Assembly (NCBI RefSeq): GCF_902167145.1
Contig: NC_050104.1
Location: 94,313,849-94,377,848, forward strand
Source of the DNA: Zea mays
Taxonomy: Eukaryota; Streptophyta; Magnoliopsida; Poales; Poaceae
Direction of reading: 5' to 3'
Length of the DNA: 64,000 nucleotides
Shown: piece after piece, positions 44,182 through 54,993 of the stretch
How the letters are laid out: each line of letters starts with the position of its first letter
Position numbering within the stretch: position 1 is the stretch's first letter
Notes under the pieces: generated by a model
Told to the model about the DNA's origin: nothing
Seen by the model: only the letters and a program-made list of their open reading frames with translations
Database searches by the model: none
Translations under genes and position numbers: made by a program

Positions 44182-45050
44182 ATCTCCCCCTTTTTGGTGA
44201 TTGATGCCAACACAAACCAAAGCAAATATAGAAGTGCATAATTGAACTAGTTTGCATAATGTAAGTGTAAAGGTTGCTTGGAATTAAGCCAATATAAATA
44301 CTTACAAGATATGCATGGATTGTTTCTTACTTATAACATTTTGGACCACGCTTGCACCACGAGTTTTGTTTTTGCAAACTCTTTTGTAAATCCTTTTTAA
44401 AGCTCTTTTGCAAATAGTCAAAGGTAAATGAATAAGATTTGCAAAGCATTTTCAATTTTTTTTTTGAAATTTTCTCCCCCTGTTTCAAATGCTTTTCCTT
44501 TGACTAAACAAAACTCCCCCTAAAAGAGATCCTCCTCTTAGTGTTCACGAGGGTTTTGATATACCATTTTTGAAATACTACTTTCTCCCCCTTTTGAACA
44601 CAATAGGATACTAATTGAAAATATTCAACACTAAGTTTTTGAAATAGGTGGTGGTGCGGTCCTTTTGCTTTGGGCTCATTTCTCCCCCTTTTTGGCATGA
44701 ATCGCCAAAAACGGAATCATTAGAGCCCTCGAAGTGCTATCTTTCCCTTTGGTCAAAAATAAATGAGTTGAGATTATACCAAAGACGAAGTCCGATCTTT
44801 TAGCTTTGGGCTCTTACTTTCTCCCCAAAGTCCTTTTCTTTGATGCTCATGCTTTCTCCCCCTAGAACGGAGAGTTGCTTGGAGCGACGGCGAAGGATGA
44901 GTTACGTAGTGGAAGCCTTTGTCTTCGCCGAAGACTCCAATTCCCTTTCAATATACCTATGACTTGGTTTAAAATAGACTTGAAAACACATGAGTCATAG
45001 CATATGAAAGAGACATGATCAAAGGTATATAAATGAGCTATGTGTGCAAT
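44182..45050 (-). promoter_or_regulatory. Element 3 polypurine tract array and 3' untranslated region
   Basis: The LTR-proximal tract (44182-44196, element sense AAAAAGGGGGAGAT) is followed upstream by further copies at about 44472, 44512, 44584, 44681, 44820 and 44853 (plus-strand CTCCCCCT/TCTCCCC). Two of them abut GGCAT(C)AATC-type motifs with CACCAAAAA or GCCAAAAA. No gene. Confidence 0.8.
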
Positions 45051-48000
45051 CTAGCAAAAGAAATTGCGCGAATCAAGAATATTGAGCTCATGCCTAAGTT
45101 TGTTAAAAGATTGTTCATCAAGAGGCTTGGTAAAGATATCGGCTAATTGATCTTTAGTATTAATGTATGAAATCTCGATATCTCCCTTTTGTTGGTGATC
45201 CCTAAGAAAATGATACCGAATGGCTATGTGCTTAGTGCGGCTATGCTCGACGGGATTGTCGGCCATTTTGATTGCACTCTCATTGTCACATAGCAAAGGG
45301 ACTTTGGTTAGTTTGTAACCGTAGTCCCGCAGGGTTTGCCTCATCCAAAGCAATTGCGCGCAACAATGGCCTGCGGCAATGTACTCGGCCTCGGCGGTAG
45401 AAAGAGCGACCGAATTTTGCTTCTTTGAGGCCCAAGACACCAAGGATCTTCCCAAGAACTGGCAAGTCCCTGATGTGCTCTTCCTATTGATTTTACACCC
45501 CGCCCAATCGGCATCCGAATAACCAATTAAATCAAATGTGGATCCCCTAGGATACCAAAGCCCAAACTTAGGAGTATAAGCCAAATATCTCAAGATTCGT
45601 TTCACGGCCGTAAGGTGAGCTTCCTTAGGGTCGGCTTGGAATCTTGCACACATGCATACGGAAAGCATAATATCTGGTCGAGATGCACAAAGATAAAGTA
45701 ATGAACCTATCATCGATCGGTATACCTTTTGATCTACGGATTTACCTCCCGTGTCGAGGTCGAGATGCCCATTGGTTCCCATGGGTGTCTTGATGGGCTT
45801 GGCATCCTTCATCCCAAACTTGGTTAGAATGTCTTGAGTATACTTCGTTTGGCTAATGAAGGTGCCCTCTTGGAGTTGCTTCACTTGAAATCCTAAGAAG
45901 TACTTTAACTCCCCCATCATAGACATCTCGAATTTCTGTGTCATGATCCTACTAAATTCCTCACAAGTAGATTCGTTAGTAGACCCAAATATGATATCAT
46001 CAACATAAATTTGGCATACAAACAAATCATTTTCAAGAGTTTTAGTGAATAGAGTAGGATCGGCTTTACCGACTTTGAGGCCATTAGCAATAAGGAAATC
46101 TCTAAGGCATTCATACCATGCTCTTGGGGCTTGCTTGAGCCCATAAAGCGCCTTAGAGAGCTTATAGACATGGTTAGGGTACTCACTGTCTTCAAAGCCG
46201 GGAGGTTGCTCAACATAGACCTCTTCCTTGATTGGTCCATTGAGGAAGGCACTTTTCACGTCCATTTGATAAAGCTTAAAGCCATGGTAAGTAGCATAGG
46301 CTAATAATATGCGAATTGACTCAAGCCTAGCTACAGGTGCATAGGTTTCACCGAAATCCAAACCTTCGACTTGGGAGTATCCCTTGGCCACAAGTCGAGC
46401 TTTGTTCCTTGTCACCACACCATGCTCATCTTGCTTGTTGCGGAAGACCCATTTGGTTCCTACAACATTTTGGTTAGGACGTGGAACTAAATGCCATACC
46501 TCATTTCTAGTGAAGTTGTTGAGCTCCTCTTGCATCGCCACCACCCAATCCGAATCTAGGAGTGCTTCCTCTACCCTGTGTGGCTCAATAGAGGAGACAA
46601 ACGAGTAATGTTCACAAAAATGTGCAACACGAGATCGAGTAGTTACCCCCTTATGAATGTCGCCGAGGATGGTGTCGACGGGGTGATCTCGTTGGATTGC
46701 TTGGTGGACTCTTGGGTGTGGCGGCCTTTGTTCCTCATCCTCCTTGTCTTCCTCATTTGCATCTCCCCCTTGATCAATGCCATCATCTTGAGGTGGCTCA
46801 TTTGCATGATCTTCTACTTCATCAACTTGAGCTTCATCCTCATTTTGGGTTGGTGGAGATGCTTGTATTGAGGAGGATGGTTGATCTTGTGCATTTGGAG
46901 GCTCTTCGGATTCCTTAGGACACACATCCCCAATGGACATGTTCCTTAGCGCGATGCATGGAGTCTCTTCTTCACCTATCTCATCAAGATCAACTTGCTC
47001 TACTTGAGAGCCGTTAGTCTCATCAAACACAACGTCACATGAGACTTCAACTAGTCCAGAGGACTTGTTAAAGACCCTATATGCCCTTGTGTTTGAGTCA
47101 TAACCAAGTAAAAAGCCTTCTACAGTCTTAGGAGCAAATTTAGATTTTCTACCTCTTTTAACAAGGATAAAGCATTTACTACCAAAGACTCTAAAATATG
47201 AAATGTTGGGCTTTTTACCGGTTAGGAGTTCATATGATGTCTTCTTGAGGATTCGGTGTAGATACAACCGGTTGATGGCGTAGCAAGCGGTGTTGACCGC
47301 CTCGGCCCAAAACCGATCCGAAGTCTTGTACTCATCAAGCATGGTTCTTGCCATGTCCAATAGAGTTCTGTTCTTCCTCTCCACTACACCATTTTGTTGA
47401 GGTGTGTAGGGAGAAGAGAACTCATGCTTGATGCCCTCCTCCTCAAGAAAGCCTTCAATTTGAGAGTTCTTGAACTCCGTCCCGTTGTCGCTTCTTATTT
47501 TCTTGATCCTTAAGCCAAACTCATTTTGAGCCCGTCTCAAGAATCCCTTTAAGGTCTCTTGGGTTTGAGATTTTTCCTGTAAAAAGAATACCCAAGTGAA
47601 GCGAGAATGATCATCCACAATAACTAGACAGTACTTACTCCCGCCGATGCTTATATAAGCAATCGGGCCGAATAGATCCATGTGCAGGAGCTCCAGTGGC
47701 CTGTCAGTCGTCATTATGTTCTTATGCGGATGATGAGTGCCAACTTGCTTCCCTGCTTGGCATGCACTACAAATCCTGTCTTTCTCAAAATGAACATTTG
47801 TTAATCCTAAAATGTGTTCTCCCTTTAGAAGCTTGTGAAGATTCTTCATCCCAACATGGGCTAGTCGACGGTGCCAGAGCCAACCCATATTAGTCTTAGC
47901 AATTAAGCAAGTGTCGAGTTCAGCTCTATCAAAATCTACCAAGTATAGCTGACCCTTTAACACTCCCTTAAATGCTATTGAATCATCACTTCTTCTAAAG

Positions 48001-48293
48001 ACAGTGACACCTATATCAGTGAATAGACAGTTGTAGCCCATTTGACATAATTGGGAAACAGAAAGCAAGTTGTAATCTAAGGAATCAACAAGAAAAACAT
48101 TGGAAATAGAATGGTCAGGAGATATAGCAATTTTACCAAGACCTTTGACCAAACCTTGATTTCCATCCCCGAATGTGATCGCTCTTTGGGGATCTTGGTT
48201 TTTCTCATATGAGGAGAACATCTTTTTCTCCCCAGTCATGTGGTTTGTGCACCCGCTGTCGAGTATCCAACTTGAGCCCCCGGATGCATAAAC
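45051..48293 (-). CDS. Element 3 pol polyprotein, intact
   Basis: The frame is open from 48293, just after TAG at 48296-48294, to the stop at 45051-45053, about 1,080 residues; the first Met is 48239. Protease region [18 protein letters not shown]-pre-integrase [14 protein letters not shown]; integrase [37 protein letters not shown] and [13 protein letters not shown] (the D, D, E positions are present); an acidic Glu/Asp/Pro linker; reverse transcriptase [25 protein letters not shown] and [10 protein letters not shown]; RNase [40 protein letters not shown]. No stops or shifts were seen. Translation start is unclear, because pol is in +1 relative to gag and the two do not overlap. Confidence 0.95.
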   Translation of the reverse strand, partial: VYASGGSSWILDSGCTNHMTGEKKMFSSYEKNQDPQRAITFGDGNQGLVKGLGKIAISPDHSISNVFLVDSLDYNLLSVSQLCQMGYNCLFTDIGVTVFRRSDDSIAFKGVLKGQLYLVDFDRAELDTCLIAKTNMGWLWHRRLAHVGMKNLHKLLKGEHILGLTNVHFEKDRICSACQAGKQVGTHHPHKNIMTTDRPLELLHMDLFGPIAYISIGGSKYCLVIVDDHSRFTWVFFLQEKSQTQETLKGFLRRAQNEFGLRIKKIRSDNGTEFKNSQIEGFLEEEGIKHEFSSPYTPQQNGVVERKNRTLLDMARTMLDEYKTSDRFWAEAVNTACYAINRLYLHRILKKTSYELLTGKKPNISYFRVFGSKCFILVKRGRKSKFAPKTVEGFLLGYDSNTRAYRVFNKSSGLVEVSCDVVFDETNGSQVEQVDLDEIGEEETPCIALRNMSIGDVCPKESEEPPNAQDQPSSSIQASPPTQNEDEAQVDEVEDHANEPPQDDGIDQGGDANEEDKEDEEQRPPHPRVHQAIQRDHPVDTILGDIHKGVTTRSRVAHFCEHYSFVSSIEPHRVEEALLDSDWVVAMQEELNNFTRNEVWHLVPRPNQNVVGTKWVFRNKQDEHGVVTRNKARLVAKGYSQVEGLDFGETYAPVARLESIRILLAYATYHGFKLYQMDVKSAFLNGPIKEEVYVEQPPGFEDSEYPNHVYKLSKALYGLKQAPRAWYECLRDFLIANGLKVGKADPTLFTKTLENDLFVCQIYVDDIIFGSTNESTCEEFSRIMTQKFEMSMMGELKYFLGFQVKQLQEGTFISQTKYTQDILTKFGMKDAKPIKTPMGTNGHLDLDTGGKSVDQKVYRSMIGSLLYLCASRPDIMLSVCMCARFQADPKEAHLTAVKRILRYLAYTPKFGLWYPRGSTFDLIGYSDADWAGCKINRKSTSGTCQFLGRSLVSWASKKQNSVALSTAEAEYIAAGHCCAQLLWMRQTLRDYGYKLTKVPLLCDNESAIKMADNPVEHSRTKHIAIRYHFLRDHQQKGDIEISYINTKDQLADIFTKPLDEQSFNKLRHELNILDSRNFFC

Positions 48294-48306
48294 CTACAAA
48301 ACAAGT

Positions 48307-50991
48307 TTAGTTCTTGACTTTAGGTACCCAAATGGTTTTGGGTCCTTTGGCATTAGACACAAGAACTTTGGGTACCCAAACACAAGTCTTGGAGCCCTTG
48401 TGCTTGCCCCCAAAATATTTGGCAACTATCTTGCCGGATTTGTTAGTCAAAACATAAGATGCATCAAAAGTTTTAAATGAAATGTTATGATCATTTGATG
48501 CACTAGGAGTTTTCTTTCTAGGCAACTTAGCATGGGTTGGTTGCCTAGAGCTAGATGTCTCACCCTTATACATAAATGCATGATTAGGGCCAGAGTGAGA
48601 CTTCCTAGAATGAATTCTCCTAATTTTGCTCTCAGGATAACCGGCAGGGTATAAAATGTAACCCTCGTTATCCTGAGGCATGGGAGCCTTGCCCTTAACA
48701 AAGTTGGACAATCTTTTAGGAGGGGCACTAATTTTGACATTGTCTCCCCTTTGGAAGCCAATGTCATCCTTGATGCCCGGGCGTCTCCCATTATAAAGCA
48801 TGCTACGAGCAAATTTAAATTTCTCATTTTCTAAGTTATGCTCGGCAATTTTAGCATCTAGTTTTGCTATATGATCATTTTGTTGTTTAATTAAAGCCAT
48901 GTGATCATTTATAGCATCAATGTTAACATTTCTACATCTAGTGCAAATAGAAGTGTGCTCAATGGTAGATGTAGAGGGTTTGCAGGATTTTAGTTCTACA
49001 ACCTTAGCATGCAATATTTCATTTTTACTTCTAAGGTCGGAAATTGTAACTTTGCAAACATCAAAATCTTTAGCCTTAGCAAGCAAGTTTTCATTTTCAT
49101 TTCTAAGGCTAGCAAGAGAAATGTTTAATTCTTCAATCCTAGCAAGCAAATCATTATTATTATCACTAGGATTGGGAATTGAAACATTACAAACATGTGA
49201 ATCAACCTTAGCATTTAAACTAGCATTTTCATGTCTAAGGTTGTCAATCATCTCATGGCAAGTGCTTAGCTCACTAGATAGTTTTTGACATTTTTCTACT
49301 TCTAGAGCGTAAGCATTTTTAACCTTAACATGTTTCTTGTTTTCCTTAATAAGACAATCCTCTTGGGAATCCAAAAGGTCATCCTTTTCATGAATAGCAC
49401 TAATTAATTCATTTAATTTTTCCTTTTGTTCCATGTTAAGATTGGCAAAAAGAGTATGTAAGTTATCCTCCTCATCACTAGAGGTTTCATATTTAGTGGA
49501 GGATCTTGATTTTACCTTCTTCCTTTTGCCGTCCTTTGCCATGAGGCACTTGTGGCCGACGTTGGGGAAGAGAAGTCCCTTGGTGACGGCGATGTTGGCG
49601 GCGTCCTCGTCGTCGGAGGAGTCGCTTGAGCTTTCGTCGGAATCCCATTCCCGACAAACATGGGCATCGCCGCCCTTCTTCTTGTAGTACCTCTTCTTCT
49701 CCTTTCTTTTCCCCTTCTTGTCGTCGCCTCGGTCACTGTCACTTGATATAGGACATTTAGCAATAAAATGACCGGGCTTACCACATTTGTAGCAAACCTT
49801 CTTGGAGCGGGACTTGTAGTCTTTTCCCCTCCTTTGCTTGAGGATTTGGCGGAAGCTCTTGATGACGAGCGCCATTTCCTCATTGTCGAGCTTGGAGGCG
49901 TCTATTGGTTGTCTACTTGGTGTAGACTCCTCCTTCTTTTCTTCCGTCGCCTTGAATGCGACGGGTTGAGCTTTGGATGTGGTGGGTTCATCAAGCTCGT
50001 TGATTTTCCTCGAGCCTTCGATCATGCACTCAAAACTTACAAAATGCCCGATCACTTCCTCGGGGGTCATTTTAGTATATCTAGGATTACCACGAATTAA
50101 TTGAACTTGAGTGGGATTAAGGAAAATAAGAGATCTTAGAATAACCTTAACCACCTCATGGTCATCCCACTTAACGCTCCCGAGGTTGCGCACTTGGTTC
50201 ACCAAGGTCTTGAGCCGGTTGTACATGTGTTGTGGCTCCTCCCCTTTGCGAAGCCGGAACCGACCGAGCTCCCCCTCGATCGTTTCCCGCTTGGTGATTT
50301 TGGTGAGCTCGTCACCCTCGTGCGCGGTTTTGAGCACATCCCAAACCTCCTTGGCGCTCTTCAACCCTTGCACTTTGTTATACTCCTCTCTACTTAAAGA
50401 GGCGAGGAGTATCGTTGTCGCTTGAGAGTTGAAGTGCTCGATTTGGGTCACCTCATCCTCATCATAATCCTTATCCCCTATGGATGGTACCTGTGCACCA
50501 AACTCAACAACATCCCATATACTTTTGTGGAGTGAGGTTAGATGAAAACGCATTAAATCACTCCACCTAGCATAATCTTCACCATCAAAGGTTGGTGGTT
50601 TGCCTAATGGGACAGAAAGTAGAGGTGCATGTTTAGAAATGCGAGAGTAGTGTAGAGGAATCTTACTAAACTTCTTACGCTCTTGGCGTTTAGAAGTTAC
50701 GGAGGGCGCATCGGAGCCGGAGGTTGATGTCGATGAAGTGTCGGTCTCGTAGTAGGGCACTTTCCTCATCCTCTTTTGCTTATCTCCGCTTCGATGCGGC
50801 TTGTGGGAAGAAGATTTTTCTTTCTTCTCTTTGTGGTGAGAAGACGATTTCTTCTCCTTCCCTTTGTTGGAGGAGCTCTTCTTCTTCTCCCTCCTCTTGG
50901 TGCGGGACTCTTCCGATGAAGTGCTCCCGTGGCTTGTAGTGGGCTTTTCGCCGGTCTCTATCTCCTTTTTGGCGTGATCTCCCGACATCAC
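48307..50991 (-). CDS. Element 3 gag, intact
   Basis: 894 codons. A Ser/Lys-rich start (KKSSSNKGKEKKSSSHHKEK) leads to the gag core (LGKPPTFDGEDYARWSDLMR, LSREEYNKVQGLKSAKEVWD, GRFRLRKGEEPQHMYNRLK). The zinc knuckle CYKCGKPGHFIAKC lies at about residues 400-413, followed by a basic KKGKRKEKKRYYKKK stretch and an acidic SDESSSDSSDDED stretch. The C-terminal half is rich in coiled-coil heptads (LRHENASLNAKV, IEELNISLASLRNENENLLA) and ends KSGKIVAKYFGGKHKGSK-CVWVPKV repeats. The long coiled-coil extension beyond the knuckle is typical of Sirevirus gag. The stop is 13 bp before the pol open frame. Confidence 0.95.
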   Translation of the reverse strand: MMSGDHAKKEIETGEKPTTSHGSTSSEESRTKRREKKKSSSNKGKEKKSSSHHKEKKEKSSSHKPHRSGDKQKRMRKVPYYETDTSSTSTSGSDAPSVTSKRQERKKFSKIPLHYSRISKHAPLLSVPLGKPPTFDGEDYARWSDLMRFHLTSLHKSIWDVVEFGAQVPSIGDKDYDEDEVTQIEHFNSQATTILLASLSREEYNKVQGLKSAKEVWDVLKTAHEGDELTKITKRETIEGELGRFRLRKGEEPQHMYNRLKTLVNQVRNLGSVKWDDHEVVKVILRSLIFLNPTQVQLIRGNPRYTKMTPEEVIGHFVSFECMIEGSRKINELDEPTTSKAQPVAFKATEEKKEESTPSRQPIDASKLDNEEMALVIKSFRQILKQRRGKDYKSRSKKVCYKCGKPGHFIAKCPISSDSDRGDDKKGKRKEKKRYYKKKGGDAHVCREWDSDESSSDSSDDEDAANIAVTKGLLFPNVGHKCLMAKDGKRKKVKSRSSTKYETSSDEEDNLHTLFANLNMEQKEKLNELISAIHEKDDLLDSQEDCLIKENKKHVKVKNAYALEVEKCQKLSSELSTCHEMIDNLRHENASLNAKVDSHVCNVSIPNPSDNNNDLLARIEELNISLASLRNENENLLAKAKDFDVCKVTISDLRSKNEILHAKVVELKSCKPSTSTIEHTSICTRCRNVNIDAINDHMALIKQQNDHIAKLDAKIAEHNLENEKFKFARSMLYNGRRPGIKDDIGFQRGDNVKISAPPKRLSNFVKGKAPMPQDNEGYILYPAGYPESKIRRIHSRKSHSGPNHAFMYKGETSSSRQPTHAKLPRKKTPSASNDHNISFKTFDASYVLTNKSGKIVAKYFGGKHKGSKTCVWVPKVLVSNAKGPKTIWVPKVKN

Positions 50992-51022
50992 TTCGAGCGG
51001 TTAGGCTCTAATGAAGCACCGG

Positions 51023-51034
51023 GCTCTGATACCA
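51023..51034 (-). other. Element 3 primer binding site (initiator tRNA-Met)
   Basis: TGGTATCAGAGC in element sense, two bases inside the 5' LTR, is the standard 12-base complement of the initiator tRNA-Met end. Confidence 0.9.
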
Positions 51035-51036
51035 AT

Positions 51037-52325
51037 TGAAAGTCGCCTAGAGGGGGGGGGTGAATAGGGCGAAACTGAAATTTACAAATATAAACACAAC
51101 TACAAGCCGGGGTTAGCGTTAGTAATAAAGAAACGAGTCCGCGAGAGAGGGCGCAAAACAAATCCCAAGCGAATGAGCAAGTAAGACACGGAGATTTGTT
51201 TTACCGAGGTTCGGTTCTTGCAAACCTACTCCCCGTTGAGGAGGCCACAAAGGCCGGGTCTCTTTCAACCCTTCCCTCTCTCAAACGATCCACGGATCGA
51301 GTGAGCTTTCTCTTCTCAATCACTTGGAACACAAAGTTCCCACAAGGACCACCACAAGTTTGGTGTCTCTTGCCTCAATTACAAGTGAGTTTGATTGCAA
51401 AGAAGGATCAAGAAAGAAGAAAGCAATCCAAGCGCAAGAGCTCGAAAGAACACAAGCAAATCTCTCTCACTAATCACTATGGCGTTGTGTGGAATTTGGA
51501 GAGGATTTGATCTCTTTGGTGTGTCTAGAATTGAATGCTATAGCTCTTGTAGTAGTTGGGAAGTGGAAAACTTGGATACAATGAATGGTGGGGTGCTTGG
51601 GGTATTTATAGCCCCAACCACCAAATGTGGTCGTTGGGAGGCTGTCTGTTCGATGGCGCACCGGACAGTCCGGTGCACACCGGACAGTCCGGTGCCCCCT
51701 GCCACGTCATCACTGCCGTTGGATTCTAGCCGTTGGAGCTTCTGACTTGTGGGCCCGCCTGGGTGTCCGGTGCACACCGGACATCTACTGTTCCTTGTCC
51801 GGTGCGCCAGTATGGGCGCGCCTGCCATCTGCGCGCGCAGAGCGCGCATTAAATGCGCTGCAGGTAGCCGTTGGCGCGGAGATAGTCGTTGCTCCGCTGG
51901 TACACCGGACAGTCCGGTGAATTATAGCGGAGCGGCTGAAGTGAAATCCCGAGGCTGGCGAGTTCCTGAGGTCGGCTTCCTTGGAGCACCGGACACTGTC
52001 CGGTGTACACCGGACAGTCCGGTGAATTATAGCGCGCCGGCCTGGAAAATTCCCGAAGGTGGCGAGTTCGCGTTGGAGTCCTCTGGTGCACCGGACACTG
52101 TCCGGTGTACACCGGACAGTCCGGTGCTCCCAGACCAGAGGGCCTTCGGTTGCCACTTTGCTCCTTTGTAGAATCCAAAACTTGGTCATTTTATTGGCTG
52201 AGTGTGAACCTTTTACACCTGTATAATCTATAAACTTGGGCAAACTAGTTAGTCCAAAGATTTGTGTTGGGCAATTCAACCACCAAAATTATATAGGAAC
52301 TAGGTGTAAGCCTAATTCCCTTTCA
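51037..52325 (-). repeat. Element 3 5' LTR
   Basis: 1,289 bp, with the palindrome array at 51658-52120. The element-sense TATA-like CTATAAATACCCC lies at about 51603-51615. Long frames on both strands follow the palindrome period and have no homology. Confidence 0.97.
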
Positions 52326-52330
52326 GAAGC

Positions 52331-53283
52331 ACACAATTAAGTGAAAGCCTAAACAAAGATATGAAAGATGTTTTAAAATGTGATTTGGACATTGTTAGGT
52401 TTTTCACTCATTTTGAAAGGGTGGTTGCAAGCAAGCGAGATAAAGAGTTGGATGCTGAATACAACTCAAGAAAGAAATTGCCAAGAATACATGTGAGAAC
52501 ACCTATGTTGATACAAGCAAGCAACATGTACACTCCATGTATTTTTGAAGCCTTTCAAGTTGAGTATGAAAGATCATTGGCAGCATATGCTAGACCAATG
52601 GAAAAACCTAATGAGTTCACTGTGGGGATTGTTAAGGTTGTGGATGGAAAAACCATAATGGAAAGGGAATACAAAGTTGAACTACATTCTAAAGAGATGG
52701 ACTCGTGAAACAAGATGTGGTTCTATACAAGATATTCGTGGAGACAATGTTATAGAAAACCCAAAAATTGATGCAACAAGACGCTACCAAAATCTTGCCC
52801 GCAAGTTCCTATCACTTGCTTCTCGTGCAGCTGACTATGAAGAAATCTATTCATATATTGATAATGTACTCGATACTCTACATAGAGATGTTGATGAAAA
52901 GATAAAAAACACTCCAAATGAGTTGGCTAACCAGCCTAAGGAACAAACAACAATTGCAATACCTGAAGAGTACTATCACATAACTGGTTTAAAGAAAAAG
53001 GTTGTTAAGAAGAGGACTTCAAGGCGGCAAAGAACATGGTATGACAAGTTGCATAGAGCATCACAAAGACAAAGACAAAGAAGCCAAAACATGCCCGAAG
53101 ACAATCCTAGCATGTTTGAGGGCTTTGGATCTTTTACTAGCTTTACTGAGCTATTACTGGTAAATATCCACCTATGATTAATAAGATTGAACACACTTTA
53201 TTATTACTTATCATTTGGTTTATCTTATGGTGTAGGGTGGTCTGAACTCACAAGAATCAAGCCATAATGGAGGAACTAGTTGA
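52331..53283 (+). pseudogene. FAR1-related gene, 3' part, SWIM finger missing
   Basis: Continues directly from the 5' part after element 3: SLNKDMKDVLKCDLDIVRFF, FERVVASKRDKELDAEYNSR, RTPMLIQASNMYTPCIFEAF. At about 52680 the frame changes, and the text passes straight from EREYKVE to YILKRWTRETRCGSIQD. In intact relatives the SWIM zinc finger lies between these, so it has been deleted. The rest (IPEEYYHITGLKKKVVKKRT, basic and Gln/Arg-rich) runs to a donor at 53159|53160. The last exon, 53236-53283, encodes GGLNSQESSHNGGTS and a stop. With transposase core and SWIM finger both lost, the locus is a derelict. Confidence 0.85.
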
Positions 53284-54932
53284 TTTGTCAATCTAATTAG
53301 CTTCTGAGATCTTTTGTTAAGACTTGAATCAGACATGTAATTCATTTTGAATCAGACATGTAATGCACTTATTAGTCTAAATAAAACTAGTTATTTAGGA
53401 AGCATTACCAGGTTGCCAATGGAGAGCGTCGTCGGTGTCGGAGGCAGGGCGCTGCTGTTTGGGGTCGGGGGAGGGCGCCGCCGTCAGGACGCGTGGAAGG
53501 TCGCCATCGTCGGGACACGAGGGAGGACGCTGCCGTCGGGACACGTGGGAGGACGCCACCGTCGGGACGCGTGGGAGGGCCGCCGGGACGCGAGGGAGGG
53601 TGCCGCCGTCGGGATCCAAGCCAGGGCGCCGCCGGGTTCGAAGGTCGGGCGTCGCCGGAGCTGGGAGGTCGGGTATGAGCGATGTTCTGTGTTGGTGTTC
53701 CGATGGGGAAGTCTCTCGATGGATTCTTTTTGGGCCTGGGAGCAACATGTGTGGCTGAGATTGAGTCTATTTGAATGAACGCTTGAGATTAGCTGAAATT
53801 CAGGAGATACTTCCCTGTAGTTGAGAAAGGAAATTCAGGGGACCCGGTTCCTAGATTAAAGGCTTGTCGCTGATCATAAGTAAAAGCAACCTAGCCCATT
53901 TGTCGGAACTCGGAGCCTGTCGATCTCTTTATATCCTCGCTAAAATTTAGTCCCCTCGATCGAGTCGGACCCTAAATCAGGTACTCCTACATATATTATC
54001 TTTAGAAAGTACAATTAATCACGTCTATATATAGAAGATCACATGCATGTCATTGGAATCTAAACTATACTATTTTACAAGACGTTTCTCTTTTGATCAT
54101 TTATAAATGTAGAATCATGCCTAGATGATCTTCCCATCCTTTCGTGAATAGGGTGACCAGGGATGACAGTGGGTACACACAAAGACATACCCATAGCCGT
54201 TAGAGTGAAAAATGCTCCATACAATTACCCATGCGTTGTTACGTCATACCCATACTCATCACGGTTAACGGGTACCCATACCCACAAACATTACGTCAGA
54301 CATAATCATTTGAATTGTAAAAGTAAGCACCAAATATAGATTGAAACACCATACCTCATCAATGTTGAGAGATGGTAAAATAAGATATTGTCTTTTGTGC
54401 CAGCATGAGATGATGAGAAATCCATCGAACCCAACATATTTTTATCGTAAGGTCAGCAACATTCAATATTAAATGGCAATATCATACGAGCACATGCATG
54501 AGAGAGAATAAGTCCTTTAATCTGGATCCAAAGGTCATATGTTAGCGTGTTTCTCATCGGGTAGCGGTTATATGACGAGAGAGAACATACCCACATCCAC
54601 TATAATTATCTGATGGGTATAAGAAATGACCCAGCAAAATATATACCCATGAATATTAAAATTCGCTGTATATACGCGTGCTCTAATTGGGTTTTTATCC
54701 ATCGGTTATTGGATTTCGGTTACCTAATGCCATCCGTAAGCGTGACATGACCCGGAGTGGGTCCAAACCATTTGCCCGGTCCAAATCTCAGTTTATCGGA
54801 ATGCAACAGGTCGGTGAAGTTTGAACGGAATGCAACAAGGGGATAAATGGCGTGTTTGGGAGGAGCGGAACGGAACTCAAGCCGGGTTTTGTTTTGGCAG
54901 TGCTCCTCCTTCCAATAAAGTGAGATTTGGTC
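53284..54932. other. No gene seen; one GC-rich minisatellite
   Basis: 53440-53640 is the minisatellite listed separately. 53780-54930 is AT-rich and holds repeated (A)CCCATACCCA-type words at 54190-54300 and 54590-54660. That is a common feature of decayed grass repeats, without recognisable termini. Confidence 0.4.
53470..53635. repeat. 26-bp GC-rich minisatellite, about six copies
   Basis: The unit GTCGGGACACGTGGGAGGAC-GCCACC recurs with period near 26 bp and moderate divergence. Frames across it give Gly/Arg-rich repeats and are not genes. Confidence 0.75.
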
Positions 54933-54993
54933 ATTGACTCAGCCATTATCCGGTCCCGGAGCGTGGGTCCAAACCATTAATGGCTGAGTCAAT
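54933..54993. repeat. Perfect 16-bp inverted repeat with TGACTCA
   Basis: ATTGACTCAGCCATTA at 54933-54948 and its exact inverse TAATGGCTGAGTCAAT at 54978-54993 are separated by 29 bp. Each arm contains TGACTCA, a bZIP/GCN4-type word. It may be the ends of a tiny MITE or a regulatory hairpin. Confidence 0.75.

Larger units (their letters stand above)
42897..52325 (-). mobile_element. Sirevirus (Copia) element 3, minus strand, apparently complete
   Basis: A 9,429-bp insertion with perfect 5-bp target duplications GAAGC (42892-42896 and 52326-52330). LTRs are 42897-44181 and 51037-52325, with about ten substitutions between them by eye plus changes in palindrome copy number. Primer site, gag (894 codons), pol (about 1,080 codons) and polypurine tract are all intact. 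It interrupts the FAR1-like pseudogene. It is the only element in the window whose coding capacity looks whole. Confidence 0.97.

Noticed and set aside
53395..53778. Gly/Arg-rich proteins across the 26-bp minisatellite
   Set aside because: The period of the repeats explains the frames.
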